Assembly: GCA_014378195.1 (NCBI GenBank) | Contig: JACMOC010000036.1 | Location: 1-64,000 of the forward strand | Length of the DNA stretch: 64,000 nucleotides | Direction: 5' to 3' | Source of the DNA: Oligoflexus sp. | GTDB lineage: Bacteria > Bdellovibrionota_B > Oligoflexia > Oligoflexales > Oligoflexaceae | In this document: one piece after another, positions 17,284 to 26,967 of the stretch | How the letters are laid out: the number at the start of each line of letters is the position of its first letter | Numbering within the stretch: position 1 is the first letter of the stretch | Program-made: the position numbers and the translations under genes | The notes under the pieces: generated by a model | The model's input: only the letters and a program-made list of their open reading frames with translations | Told to the model about the DNA's origin: nothing | Database searches by the model: none

Positions 17284-19146
17284 TTACTGCGAATATATCA
17301 CAGCGGAATAGGGACCTAACGTTGTTACGACACCGTTAAAGCTAAGGCCATCGTACGCGCCTGCACCTGCATTGGTGTCGAAGGTATTTGTACCCGAAAA
17401 GAGATTGGAGTAACCCGCGAAGTCGCTATTAAACCGTACATGCCACAGACCACCGCGAGGGAGTCCGATGCGGTAATTCTGGTAGGTATTAGAACTGAAG
17501 TTAGCCACGATAATAACGTCATCGCCCGGTCCTCCCTGATCAAATCGGTGGTAAGCAAGCACTTTTTTTTGGTCATTCACATGAAAGACATTTACGTTAT
17601 CGCCAAGCAATCCTCGCGTATTATTATACCAGTTCCGACGCAGATGAATGAGATCGCGATAGAGTGCGGTAATGCCGGAATGCTGTGTGGATTTGCTCCA
17701 ATCTACCGGATCCTTATCATCAAACCAACCATCTTCTAAAAATTCCTGGCCTTCGAAAATCATCGGTATGCCGGGAGAGGTCATCGTTATTGCGGCGCCT
17801 AAAGTCGAGCGTTTCTGGGAAGGGTAGCTTTGTGCGTTGCCGGGCCAGATAGCTTCTGGAACCCGGCTTTGGCCGTTGGCAACCTCGTCGTGACTTTCGG
17901 TGTAGATCACGCGCTGCGTGGCCTGGCCGTTGAACTTTTGGGAAATTGAGTAAGCGACCTGATTCATGTCGCGACCAGAATCATTGGCGGCGATTAATGC
18001 ATCACGAATCGGGTGCATGAACTCGCCGGACCATTGCGTATCAAAACCAGCTCCTCCTGCCGACGTCATGCGGGTGATTACATCGCCAGCCCCAAAGTCT
18101 TCGGCGATCAGTATCTTCCAAGGTTGAGATTTTTTGACCTCATCACTGATCCAGCGCATGAGGCCCCAACCTTCCGCAAGATCAGTCGTCCCGTCCAGGG
18201 TTCGCATAAATTTGGTGCCATCGAAACGCAAGCCATCAAGGTGATACTCATTGAGCCACATCAATGCATTGTCTCGTATGTAAGACCTTACTTCGGCTCG
18301 ACCATAATCAAGACGTGTTGATCCCCAAGGGGTAGCGGCCCTGTTATCCGTGTAAAAGTAAATCCCGCCGTTGCCATAGCACGGGCCATCAAAACACCAG
18401 TCAGGCAAATCACTTGGGCCTTGGTGATTGTAGACGACATCAAATATCACACCCATGCCGTGCGCATGGGCAGCATCGACGAAAGCTTTCGTGTCTTCGG
18501 GGGTGCCATAGGCTGACTCCGGTGCGAATGGGTAACTTGGATTGTATCCCCATGAAAAGTCGCCTGGAAATTCCGCAGGTGGCATCACTTGGAGAACGTT
18601 AACACCTAATTCTGCTAGGTAGTCGAGCTTTTGCATTGCGGATTTCCAGGTTCCTGGTCCGGCGCCGCGCGTCGCATGAAACGTTCCCACGTGCATTTCA
18701 TAAATAACCTGGCTATTAAAACCCGGTGTGGCAAACGACTTTGATTGCCAATGATATTGAGCGGGATCGTGAATAATGCCGGCGCCGGCTGAATTTTCAA
18801 CGCGTGCAGCGCGTGGGTCGTTGCGAATCAGCGTATCGCCATCTTTCGAACGAATCACAAATTTATAACGCTGACCGGTGGTCGCACCTGAGACATCACC
18901 TGAGAAATTATCGTTTCCCTCGCGCTTCAATTCTGTTCCCGTTTGGTTCCAATTATTCCAGTCGCCCATCACATACACTTTATTTGCGTTTGGCGCCCAG
19001 ACGCGAAACATGGTTCCGCCACTGTATGGGATCGCTCCCATTCCACTGTATTTAGATGCAACTAAAGGAGAACCGAAGGAAAGTGTGCCAAACATTATAA
19101 AAAAAAGACCAGCGAAAGAAGCCAGCAGATACTGCGGTTTCGTCAT
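17284..19146 (-). CDS. Secreted GH13 alpha-glucan enzyme with CBM48
   Basis: The product is 620 residues with a Sec signal (about 1-25). Residues about 35-110 form a CBM48/isoamylase N-like domain (FRVWAPNANKVYVMGDWNNW). The GH13 barrel follows with DVVYNH (region I), GLRFDG with nucleophile Asp309 (II), LIAED with acid/base Glu349 (III) and ESHD with Asp420 (IV). All catalytic residues are intact. The architecture resembles branching enzyme or maltooligosyltrehalose hydrolase, but export implies extracellular starch or glycogen degradation. The C-terminal beta domain is present. The exact bond specificity is undetermined. Confidence 0.9.
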   Translation of the reverse strand: MTKPQYLLASFAGLFFIMFGTLSFGSPLVASKYSGMGAIPYSGGTMFRVWAPNANKVYVMGDWNNWNQTGTELKREGNDNFSGDVSGATTGQRYKFVIRSKDGDTLIRNDPRAARVENSAGAGIIHDPAQYHWQSKSFATPGFNSQVIYEMHVGTFHATRGAGPGTWKSAMQKLDYLAELGVNVLQVMPPAEFPGDFSWGYNPSYPFAPESAYGTPEDTKAFVDAAHAHGMGVIFDVVYNHQGPSDLPDWCFDGPCYGNGGIYFYTDNRAATPWGSTRLDYGRAEVRSYIRDNALMWLNEYHLDGLRFDGTKFMRTLDGTTDLAEGWGLMRWISDEVKKSQPWKILIAEDFGAGDVITRMTSAGGAGFDTQWSGEFMHPIRDALIAANDSGRDMNQVAYSISQKFNGQATQRVIYTESHDEVANGQSRVPEAIWPGNAQSYPSQKRSTLGAAITMTSPGIPMIFEGQEFLEDGWFDDKDPVDWSKSTQHSGITALYRDLIHLRRNWYNNTRGLLGDNVNVFHVNDQKKVLAYHRFDQGGPGDDVIIVANFSSNTYQNYRIGLPRGGLWHVRFNSDFAGYSNLFSGTNTFDTNAGAGAYDGLSFNGVVTTLGPYSAVIYSQ

Positions 19147-19314
19147 TATCCATCCTCAATGTCTTAGGAGCGAGATAGGTTGAGGTTAACCCATATTGTG
19201 CATTAACGTTAACAGCTCGACTACGAATGCGATTACAATACCACGAGATTAAAAAGCTTCGCCTCAAAGAAAAACTAATATCAGATTTTGTCCGTGGAAA
19301 GGTATAATTCTTTC

Positions 19315-20823
19315 ATGAAATTACGTCTCCTATTCCCCTTTTTACCACTTATCCTTGTCTTAGGGTGCCGAACGGTTGACGGTGGCGGAAGCGATCTCCA
19401 CATCATTGGAGGTGAATTGTTTGATGGTATGCCAGAGGTTGGAATATTGACGCGAAACGGAGCAATGCACTGCACCGCAACTCTGGTTTCGCCGACGCGA
19501 ATTATCACGGCTGCGCATTGCGTGGACCAAAGACTCTATTCATCTTCGAAGTTTGCATTTGCTACCGGCAGAGATCTAAAATCGTCTATCCCTATAGCTG
19601 TCGATCACGTCGTCGCTCATCCGCAGTATGATCTTGAGACCAACGCCAACGATATCGCTTATGCCGATCTTCATGAAGCGTCGCCACTCACAGTCAGCGT
19701 GCTCTACAAAGGCCCCTATTCGGGGTTACTTGGTCAGTCCCTTGTGCTAGTCGGTTATGGTTCATCCGAATTGAATGGTCAGGGCAGTAGCGGTACGAAA
19801 CGACTTGTGTCCATGAAAGTGTCAGCAATCAGTGACAGCAAACTGCGTTTTGAAGAAGTGGGAAAAAGCGCCTGCAGTGGTGATTCAGGCGGACCGGCCT
19901 TTGTCCGACAGAGCGATGGGACGCTCGCGCTCGCGGGTATCACCTCATGCGGGGCCGTTCGGTGTAATTCCTATGGAGTTTATACACGAATCGACCCTTA
20001 TCTCGGTTTCCTTGGCTTAAAAACAGATCCCGACACAGCACTCACGTTTGCTCAATGTGGTAGGTTTTTAAATACAAAAGCCTGTGCTGACAATGCCGTC
20101 GTCAGCTGCCACAACGACTGTTTTGAACCTGCGTTCGATAAAAAATCCTGTGTTTCCGAGAATCACATAGACGGACGCTGTATCGAATCCAGCGGGCTCG
20201 CGCGTTGTGTCGACTCAAGGTATATTTCACAAAAACTCACGTTTCGAAAAGTTGTTGCCACTGGAGCAGGACAATTCAAGTTCGAACCTTACAAGGGGCT
20301 CGGCATCTTCATCGACCATCTAACAAATGGGACCGACAGCCTCTACGGAGCGACGGATGCATCAGGAGGTATCCAGGATGTATTCGTACCAGGTGTTCAC
20401 ACGCTTTCTGTGAGGCGTTCGGACCGATCCTATAGTCCCGCATCGCTTCATAGCTTCGTGTCCACCGGGGCCTCTCAGGACATCGTCATGACTCTGGGCG
20501 ATACACCCCTTCAGCTTACCCTTACGGCGACCGTGGCTCCGGACGAGGCCTACTACGTGACCGGTGAGGGACCCTTATTTGAGGATTGGAAAATAGCGCG
20601 GCGTATGAGTCCGAAAGGGGGGGCTCAGTGGATCTATGAGGATGCATTATCTAAAAAAATGGCTATACGAATCCTCAAAATGAAAAATATCGAACCTCAG
20701 ACCAATGTAAAACCGGACGATCTCCGGCATTTTAAAGTTCTTAAAGTCCAGGACTCCACTCCCAGCTTTCCGGAGGGATGGGTCACGATGAAACTTTCAT
20801 CGACTGATATTAGCTTGGATTAA
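19315..20823 (+). CDS. Trypsin-like S1 serine protease lipoprotein
   Basis: The start is placed at the ATG at 19315, directly before a lipoprotein signal (lipobox VLGC, Cys18); an upstream TTG is less likely. The protein is about 502 residues. The catalytic triad is complete: His68 (ITAAHC), Asp113 (NDIAYADL) and Ser191 (CSGDSGGPAF). A maturation-like IIGGE follows the linker. After the protease domain is a Cys-rich segment of about 50 residues, then a beta-rich region resembling carboxypeptidase-regulatory or Ig-like repeats. It probably acts at the cell surface. It is divergent from the GH13 gene across 168 nt. Confidence 0.9.
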   Translation: MKLRLLFPFLPLILVLGCRTVDGGGSDLHIIGGELFDGMPEVGILTRNGAMHCTATLVSPTRIITAAHCVDQRLYSSSKFAFATGRDLKSSIPIAVDHVVAHPQYDLETNANDIAYADLHEASPLTVSVLYKGPYSGLLGQSLVLVGYGSSELNGQGSSGTKRLVSMKVSAISDSKLRFEEVGKSACSGDSGGPAFVRQSDGTLALAGITSCGAVRCNSYGVYTRIDPYLGFLGLKTDPDTALTFAQCGRFLNTKACADNAVVSCHNDCFEPAFDKKSCVSENHIDGRCIESSGLARCVDSRYISQKLTFRKVVATGAGQFKFEPYKGLGIFIDHLTNGTDSLYGATDASGGIQDVFVPGVHTLSVRRSDRSYSPASLHSFVSTGASQDIVMTLGDTPLQLTLTATVAPDEAYYVTGEGPLFEDWKIARRMSPKGGAQWIYEDALSKKMAIRILKMKNIEPQTNVKPDDLRHFKVLKVQDSTPSFPEGWVTMKLSSTDISLD

Positions 20824-20826
20824 ATC

Positions 20827-20856
20827 CAAAAAAGCGGTCCTCATAGGAACCGCTTC
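20827..20856 (-). terminator. Intrinsic terminator of the CotH gene
   Basis: The stem AAGCGGTTCC / GGACCGCTT, read on the minus strand, is followed by TTTTTT. It begins only a few bases past the stop codon at 20859 and may also serve the convergent protease gene. Confidence 0.8.
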
Positions 20857-20858
20857 AG

Positions 20859-22316
20859 CTAAGGTTTGACTTGCTCGGCATCAACCTTTCGTCGATAGGA
20901 CATGAAATTTTTAAGATCTTGAAATCGTTCCGGATTATAGCCTTCCCATGATTCTGTGTCGGCTTTTACCACATCAGACCAGTGATCGACCATCGCATCA
21001 AACTGCTCGGTGGAGAAAAATCCTGCTTGTGCTTTCGCTAAGCGGTCTTTAAACATACCGCGGAACCGTCGAGTCGGTGCGAGAAGAGTCGTGAAAAGTT
21101 TGTTGGGATGAATACGCGCCGGGCTATAGATATCGTCACTCATCAGGGCTTGATAGATATTGAAATTTGCGCCAAGCGTATTATCAAGATCCCAGCCGAT
21201 GGGCTGCCATTTTTTGCCGTCGTTGTATAAAAAGTCATTATTTTTGTTGGCCATCAGACTATCCCAATGGCCTATGAGGACGGCGGAGACCGCGTAATTG
21301 AGAGTTCCATCGATATCGATAAAAGCCTCAAGTTCGTCATCCGTAGTTTTAGGATCGAGTCTAGCCATGAGAGAAAAAAGAGCGGCTTCAAGCGTTTTTT
21401 TTTGCTCTTCGGTTTTGACTTTGCTGCCATTTCCGTATGTGAAGGACCAGCCGGTAGGATCATAGTCGTTCCGGTCGAGTGAGGCGAGTCCGAGATCCGC
21501 TTGAACCAGGGCGAATGATTTTAGCTTTTTGCCCCTGCTTTGAAAGCGCGATTCGACGAAAATTTTATCGATGTTTTCGGCCAGGGAATAAAAACCTTTG
21601 TAGTCATAATAAAAACCGTCGATCAAGCGGTTGAAGCTCCCTTCAGGGCCTTCATTCTCAGTTCGGTTGAATGATACAAAAAGCTTGGCGGGTGCCAGGC
21701 GATAAGTTGCAGGTCCCCTGACCGTCGAAGAGGCTAAAGTCCCGACTGCAGCGAAGCTATCCGAGGCTATTTTCTCTCGGACCATGGCCGGGTCGTTGGC
21801 GCTCGAGCGCACGCTCAAACTCTCGAGACCAAAAAAGTTGCGGTCCAGGTTTGAGGGATAGGTCTTATTTTCTACGCTTCCATTGAGTTTTGAGTAGAGG
21901 CTGGTCTCGTCGAATTTGAATTTGAATTGTCTTTTGAGGTTACAGCGCGAGGTATTGCCGCGGACTTTGATTCCGACATTTTCGATTTTGTAACCGTCGA
22001 TTTCAAGGGCTAGGGCGTGGCCATAACCCGTATCGAGTCCCGCGCACCCATCATCCAGAACTTTTTGATATGTTTCCGAAAGGATGCGAATTTTCACGGT
22101 ATGAAGTGCATTGTTAAAAACGCAGCTTTCTGTGAGAGCAAAAACCTCTTCACCATCGTGCTCCGCGGTCCCGATACTGCCTGGTAGATCACACGCAACG
22201 GGGACCTTAACGAAGGAGGACGTCGGTATTTGGGAAAGAGCAGAACCCGTGGGAAGGGTTCTGCAGCTCAGCATCATGAAGAGAAGGATGAAATGATCGG
22301 CACGCATGAGTTTCAT
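20859..22316 (-). CDS. CotH-family kinase-fold lipoprotein
   Basis: The start is the ATG at 22316 with AGGA 6 nt upstream. A lipoprotein signal has Cys at about residue 18 (MMLSCRT). The protein is 485 residues. It carries the CotH protein-kinase-like signatures: VKVRGNTS near residue 118, FKFKFDE, the SVRSSANDPAMVREK segment, a FYSLAENIDKIF stretch, and the metal-binding WDLDNTLG with upstream HWDSLMANKNN. CotH proteins in spore formers phosphorylate coat proteins. Here, in a Gram-negative context, it would act in the envelope on unknown substrates. Confidence 0.8.
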   Translation of the reverse strand: MKLMRADHFILLFMMLSCRTLPTGSALSQIPTSSFVKVPVACDLPGSIGTAEHDGEEVFALTESCVFNNALHTVKIRILSETYQKVLDDGCAGLDTGYGHALALEIDGYKIENVGIKVRGNTSRCNLKRQFKFKFDETSLYSKLNGSVENKTYPSNLDRNFFGLESLSVRSSANDPAMVREKIASDSFAAVGTLASSTVRGPATYRLAPAKLFVSFNRTENEGPEGSFNRLIDGFYYDYKGFYSLAENIDKIFVESRFQSRGKKLKSFALVQADLGLASLDRNDYDPTGWSFTYGNGSKVKTEEQKKTLEAALFSLMARLDPKTTDDELEAFIDIDGTLNYAVSAVLIGHWDSLMANKNNDFLYNDGKKWQPIGWDLDNTLGANFNIYQALMSDDIYSPARIHPNKLFTTLLAPTRRFRGMFKDRLAKAQAGFFSTEQFDAMVDHWSDVVKADTESWEGYNPERFQDLKNFMSYRRKVDAEQVKP

Positions 22317-22387
22317 GATCAATCCTTTAAAAGGAGTAAGATCATATCTTAGGGGGGTCGTGCGCCGTTAATCAATCTTTAATGAAC

Positions 22388-23161
22388 TCATGCCTGATGG
22401 TTCTGTGACGTACAACAGGTGCCGGCCGCCATCTTTCGGTACGTTTCGGCCGCATATTGCCACGCAGGCTGAGGTTCCTCGAGACCTTTGTCATCGTCTT
22501 CTCCAAGGCTTTTAAGGAGCTTGGCGGCAACGTCGCGATCGATGACAACGAATTTATTAAGTTCGGGATCGTAAGTCTCGACTTCTATGGATGCTATATC
22601 GAAATACCATGCGTGAAGCCTCAAGCGCTTTTCAGCCAGAGCTTTGACCACGCTTGGGTAGGTTCTAAGATGGTCGAGCTGTTGCAAAACGTTCGCCTGA
22701 GACAATTGGTTGTGACGCGAGAGTGTAGGGTCGAGTGGTGCGGTATTATTGAGACGATCGAGACTGACCTGAGCGTACTGTAACCAGTTTGCAAGGTTAG
22801 GCGGTAGCTTCATCTTATCGTCAAGTAAGGCAAGAGTTGCGCCGCATTCAGAATGCCCACAGATAACGATATCTGCGACCCCAAGTCGTTCAATTGCATA
22901 TTCAATCGCAGCCGCTTCAGAACGATCCGCCCGGTTCACACCAGACGCATCACAAGGAGCAACAAGATTGCCGACGTTTCTGATCACAAATAAGTCGCCT
23001 GGTTCGGTCGAAGCAAAGAGATTCGGGACCACGCGGCTATCGGAACACCCTACGAACAGCACGTCCGGCTTTTGGCCTAAAGCTAATTGGGCGAAGGTAT
23101 CCTGATATTTAGGCGCAAGGCGTTCACGGAAATCAACTAAGCCGTGTAAAAGTTTGCGCAT
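22388..23161 (-). CDS. Beta-class carbonic anhydrase
   Basis: This 257-residue cytoplasmic enzyme interconverts CO2 and bicarbonate. Zinc ligands are Cys39 in GCSDSR (with the Asp41-Arg43 dyad), His103 and Cys106 in CGHSECGA. Length and motifs are normal for the beta class. The C-terminal 30 residues add a Cys-Cys-containing tail. The gene is monocistronic and divergent from dctA across 264 nt. Confidence 0.95.
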   Translation of the reverse strand: MRKLLHGLVDFRERLAPKYQDTFAQLALGQKPDVLFVGCSDSRVVPNLFASTEPGDLFVIRNVGNLVAPCDASGVNRADRSEAAAIEYAIERLGVADIVICGHSECGATLALLDDKMKLPPNLANWLQYAQVSLDRLNNTAPLDPTLSRHNQLSQANVLQQLDHLRTYPSVVKALAEKRLRLHAWYFDIASIEVETYDPELNKFVVIDRDVAAKLLKSLGEDDDKGLEEPQPAWQYAAETYRKMAAGTCCTSQNHQA

Positions 23162-23425
23162 GTCTAGACTCCCTTAACAAATTTGAGGCTACATTACAGG
23201 CTTCGCAAGGGGGGATCAAGTTCAGGATAATCCTGTCTTGAATGCAGGCTCTCATCCGAGATTGCTATGCCAGAATAAGATGCTCTTACCGGGATTAGGG
23301 TTTCGGAGCAAGTCCTCTCTCCATCCAATGTTGATTTCCGCTGAGGGACCTCTATGGGCCCAAGCTTGCAAGACTCAGATATATATACGATTATCTCTTT
23401 TTGCGAGTCATAGAAAGAGAGGCAA

Positions 23426-24706
23426 ATGATGCGGGCTTTGACAAAACATCTCTATTTTTGGGTCGTAATGGCTATTTTTTTTGGTGGCCTTGTTGGTTTT
23501 GCTAGTCCGAGCGTAGGCGCAAGCTTAAAGCCCTTAGGGGATGGCTTTATTGCTCTGATCAAAATGCTAATCGCTCCCGTAATTTTCTGCACGGTTGTTC
23601 AGGGAATCGCTGGTGCCGGTGACATGAAGAAAGTGGGCCGCGTTGGGCTCAAGGCAATACTGTATTTTGAAGTTATGTCGACTTTTGCCTTAATCATAGG
23701 GCTCGTCATCGTGAATACGATCAAACCGGGGCATGGCTTCAACGTCGATCCACGAACGCTCGATAGTAGCGCAGTCGCGCAGTACACACAGAAAGCAGGC
23801 GAACAGTCGACCGTTGATTTCATATTACACATCATCCCCAAAACCTTTGTCGATGCCTTTACGGGGAGCGGCGACCTCCTTCAGGTCCTGTTGATCGCCG
23901 TTCTCTTTGGCTGGTCTCTCAATCGTATGGGAGACATTGGCAAACCCGTATTTCACATGATTGAGGTCCTCTCTAAGGTATTTTTTTCCATGGTGAACGG
24001 CGTTATGCGACTTGCACCCATCGGTGCGGGAGGCGCCATGGCTTTTACGATCGGCAAATACGGACTGCATGCCCTCCTGCCCCTGGCGAGTCTTATGGGA
24101 ACGTTTTACCTCGCCTGCATCCTCTTTGTACTTGTAGTCCTGGGTGCCGTCGCAGCTATGACTGGATTTAACATTTTTCATTTTCTACGTTATATAAAAG
24201 ATGAATTACTGCTGGTCCTTGGTACCTCGTCTTCAGAAAGCGCTCTGGTTCCGCTCATGGAAAAGCTCGAAACACTTGGCTGCTCAAAGTCGGTTGTGGG
24301 GTTGGTGGTACCTTCCGGTTATTCATTCAATCTCGATGGGACAAACATTTATTTGACGATGGCGGCGCTCTTTGTCGCGCAGGCGCTTAATATCGATCTA
24401 AGCCTAGGCCAGCAGCTGAGCATTTTAGGTGTAGCTATCGTAAGTTCCAAGGGCGCATCAGGCGTGACAGGGGCAGGATTTATTACGTTAGCCGCGACTC
24501 TAGCAGTCGTGCCTGAAGTTCCGGTAGCAGGACTGGCTCTTATTATTGGAATCGATCGGTTTATGTCGGAAGCAAGAGCTCTCACGAATATTGTAGGCAA
24601 TGGGGTGGCGACTGTGGTGATCGCAAGGTGGGAAAATGAGCTCGACAAAAACAAGCTTCATTCGGAGTTGAGATCAAAAGTGTCGATTAAGTCTTCCCTG
24701 TCTTAA
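23426..24706 (+). CDS. dctA: C4-dicarboxylate:cation symporter DctA-like
   Basis: This 426-residue member of the dicarboxylate/amino acid:cation symporter family has eight membrane helices and re-entrant loops. Diagnostic motifs are the serine-rich [26 protein letters not shown] and [18 protein letters not shown]. The GYSFNLDGT and ESAL context suits succinate/fumarate/malate rather than glutamate, though a GltP role is not excluded. GAGAGG lies before the tandem ATGATG start. The last 20 bases overlap the convergent Crp/Fnr-type regulator. Confidence 0.9.
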   Translation: MMRALTKHLYFWVVMAIFFGGLVGFASPSVGASLKPLGDGFIALIKMLIAPVIFCTVVQGIAGAGDMKKVGRVGLKAILYFEVMSTFALIIGLVIVNTIKPGHGFNVDPRTLDSSAVAQYTQKAGEQSTVDFILHIIPKTFVDAFTGSGDLLQVLLIAVLFGWSLNRMGDIGKPVFHMIEVLSKVFFSMVNGVMRLAPIGAGGAMAFTIGKYGLHALLPLASLMGTFYLACILFVLVVLGAVAAMTGFNIFHFLRYIKDELLLVLGTSSSESALVPLMEKLETLGCSKSVVGLVVPSGYSFNLDGTNIYLTMAALFVAQALNIDLSLGQQLSILGVAIVSSKGASGVTGAGFITLAATLAVVPEVPVAGLALIIGIDRFMSEARALTNIVGNGVATVVIARWENELDKNKLHSELRSKVSIKSSLS

Positions 24707-25283
24707 GATTGTTATTAATGATGCGGCTAAGTGATACGGGGCTGATTCCTAGATACATGGCTATCATGTATTGATGGATGCGTTTGCTGATGGAGGAATA
24801 GGATTTCAGAAAAATTTCGTAACGCTGAGCAGCATTGTATAACAAGAGCTGCTGCTCTTTCTTCTCAGATTGCATGAAAGCCTCTTCGGCTATCATGCGG
24901 TAGGCTCGGAGCCAGATAGCGCTTCTATCGCACAGGTCGCAGAACGTTCGGGCATCAAGCACCAGAATTACGCTGGGCTCTAGTGACTGAAGGCTTAACT
25001 CGGAAGGTCGGCCTGTGATAAGTGAGGTAAATGAACCCAGGAGCTGGCCTTCATGGGCGAAGTTTTTAATAAACTCATCCCCATTTGCATTCCGATAAAA
25101 GGACCGAAAGAGCCCACGTTCGACATAAGCGAATTCCGTTGAAACGCTTCCGGTTTTGTCGAAATATTCGCCCGCTCGCAATTCTTTACGAGTGAGATGC
25201 GAAGCCAATTCCTCCCAGTCTTCGCCCGAGATTGAATAGAAAGGAGAGAGTTTTTTGACAAGGTCGGAATACTTCTCTTTCAT
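24687..25283 (-). CDS. Crp/Fnr-family transcriptional regulator
   Basis: This 198-residue protein has an N-terminal cyclic-nucleotide-binding-like beta-barrel ([22 protein letters not shown], then EGQLLGSF) and a C-terminal winged helix whose recognition helix is [15 protein letters not shown]. No N-terminal Cys cluster is visible, so an Fnr-type iron-sulfur sensor is unlikely. The cAMP-binding arginine motif is also not clear, as in many Bacteroidetes-like Crp paralogues, so the ligand is unknown. It may regulate the convergent dctA, but nothing in sequence proves it. Confidence 0.85.
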   Translation of the reverse strand: MKEKYSDLVKKLSPFYSISGEDWEELASHLTRKELRAGEYFDKTGSVSTEFAYVERGLFRSFYRNANGDEFIKNFAHEGQLLGSFTSLITGRPSELSLQSLEPSVILVLDARTFCDLCDRSAIWLRAYRMIAEEAFMQSEKKEQQLLLYNAAQRYEIFLKSYSSISKRIHQYMIAMYLGISPVSLSRIINNNLKTGKT

Positions 25284-25420
25284 GCTTACCCGGACTTAAA
25301 GGTTTTTTGCCATTTCACGCAGCGCAAGATCACCTGTTAAATGAATATCATTTCGAACAGCTTGTAAACCGGCGAGACCGAGTTGAATGTTCGCGGCGCT
25401 CGACCATAACAATCCGTTAT

Positions 25421-25469
25421 CGTTCTGTAATATACATATGTTAATTTTTTATGGCGTTCTGTAAAATAC
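25421..25469 (+). repeat. Tandem 15-nt direct repeat, possible regulator site
   Basis: CGTTCTGTAAtATAC (25421-25435) recurs as CGTTCTGTAAaATAC (25455-25469) with one mismatch and a 34-nt period, about three helical turns. It lies in the 400-nt spacer upstream of the Crp/Fnr-type gene and upstream of the truncated secreted gene at 25690. Confidence 0.45.
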
Positions 25470-25689
25470 CGAGTTCTTGAGAACGAATATTGAAAATTCG
25501 ATCCCTTTTTGTACCTGGTTAGAAAAACGAGTGAATCGAGCTTGTGTAAAAAGACAGCAGGCCTTTAAAAATTTAGAATAAATGTTATAAAAGTCATATG
25601 GTTATAAAAATTATTTATGGGCAAGAAAGATGGGCCAATAAGAGATTTTTTGGCTATCCAGGCCCTCCCTCACAAAAAGAGGAATCGTT

Positions 25690-25743
25690 ATGAAATATTT
25701 TACTTTCGCTCTTACCTTGGTGTGCGGCTTCGGCCGAGAGTGA
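25690..25743 (+). pseudogene. Truncated start of a secreted-protein gene
   Basis: A GAGGA ribosome site precedes an ATG that opens a signal-peptide-like sequence (MKYFTFALTLVCGF), cut off by a TGA at 25741. The downstream bases belong to the antisense polB remnant. This is the 5' end of a lost gene joined to unrelated DNA. Confidence 0.55.
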
Positions 25744-26525
25744 GATCAATTCCATACCGCGAACTGAGGCGACTCAGGATTTTCAAGTCAAAATCGATGA
25801 CGTTCCATCCTGTTATTATATCAGGATCAAGCGCGACGACTCTGTCTCTAAAAGCGGATAGAAGCCCTTTTTCATCCGAAAAACACTTCACATTCCATGG
25901 ATCTTTAGGAGCCGGATTGCCGACGATCAGGACCTCCTCTGAGGTTTCGTCGGCATAGAGATGCCAGGTTACCAAAGACAAACCAAGCACGCGTGTAGCA
26001 TCAGCATTGGTTTCAAGGGCAAGGGCAAGGAGTTTGAGGTCGATAGGTTCAGGCGTGCTGTCCTCGAACAGAATCGGATTGATAAAAAGATTATCAACAT
26101 GAAACGAGGGCGCGGTGCTGCCTTCGCGCGTGACAATGCTTTTTATTCCGTTATGAATGCGATAAGCGGGCGTCAATTCCAGGTCGCCTTCATAGGTCCG
26201 TATATCAGCGTTTCGTATCACAGAATTGAGTTGCCTGAGAGCCGAAGACTTGGACGTGGTGAGTGCAAAGACGGCTTCGCCATCCATTGTCGTAAAGGCT
26301 GAAGGGGCGATTTCGTAAGGCGCGGTTTGCATCGATTTAAGATGGGCATCGCCTCGGGTGCGGTCCGATTCCCGTACATAAAAGATGGGTTAAAAGCGGG
26401 TGTCGACGAGGACAAAACTTTCGCCGTTTTCAAGACGTCCAGCCGCAAAAATTGCGGATTCCCCTTTGCACCTCGCCCTGGAAAATGTCGACCAGATAGC
26501 CGCGTACTTTCAATGGGGCTTGCCA
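25712..26525 (-). pseudogene. polB: DNA polymerase II (polB) N-terminal remnant
   Basis: The order of B-family polymerase N-terminal and exonuclease sequence is readable: KVRGYLVDIFQGEV near 26490, then, after a frameshift at about 26465, ESAIFAAGRLENGES. A TAA at about 26393 stands where Lys is expected. The reading then continues through FYVRESDRTR to the exonuclease motif DPDIITGWNVIDFDL near residue 180 of the last piece. The gene ends at 25712, where a whole polymerase domain of about 500 residues should follow. It lies directly downstream of DUF2288, suggesting a former operon. It is non-functional. Confidence 0.8.
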
Positions 26526-26528
26526 ACG

Positions 26529-26837
26529 TCAGTACCGGGCATCGTAACTTCCTCTCGGCTCGACCAAAACAAAAGGACTCATCACGATCACATCAAACTG
26601 AGTGTTGTTTGTAAGCCATAATTTGACTTCGTCATCCGTCGGGACAGCAAAATGCCCTTGGTCCATGGCGTCCTTGAGGCGCCCGGCATCATCGGATTTG
26701 AGAACGAGGGCAGCCTCGGTGAGGGTCCACGGGGACCTTACAACATAGAGACGCCCAAAAGCAAAGTGACGAGCTAAATCCCCCCAAGGGAGTATGTCGA
26801 CTTCAGCCGCGAGCTTTTGTTTCATGTCTTCGGTCAT
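26529..26837 (-). CDS. DUF2288 family protein
   Basis: The product is 102 residues, the usual DUF2288 length, with the family pattern MTEDMKQKLAAEVDILPW, LARHFAFGRLYVV, DDEVKLWL and VIVMSPFVLVEPRG. DUF2288 proteins are small, cytoplasmic and of unknown function. The gene appears intact although it sits between two remnants. Its stop codon lies a few bases upstream of the decayed polB. Confidence 0.85.
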   Translation of the reverse strand: MTEDMKQKLAAEVDILPWGDLARHFAFGRLYVVRSPWTLTEAALVLKSDDAGRLKDAMDQGHFAVPTDDEVKLWLTNNTQFDVIVMSPFVLVEPRGSYDARY

Positions 26838-26967
26838 CGCCGAGGCTCCTCAAATTCATAAGGTTTCATAGCGGACAAATCGTCACGACCGAGCGCCCTT
26901 CAATGTAGCGAGTCTCAGGGTAAACTCAAGGGCTTTTCGAGAGGGTTTTTTAAGGATTTTTTATGCC

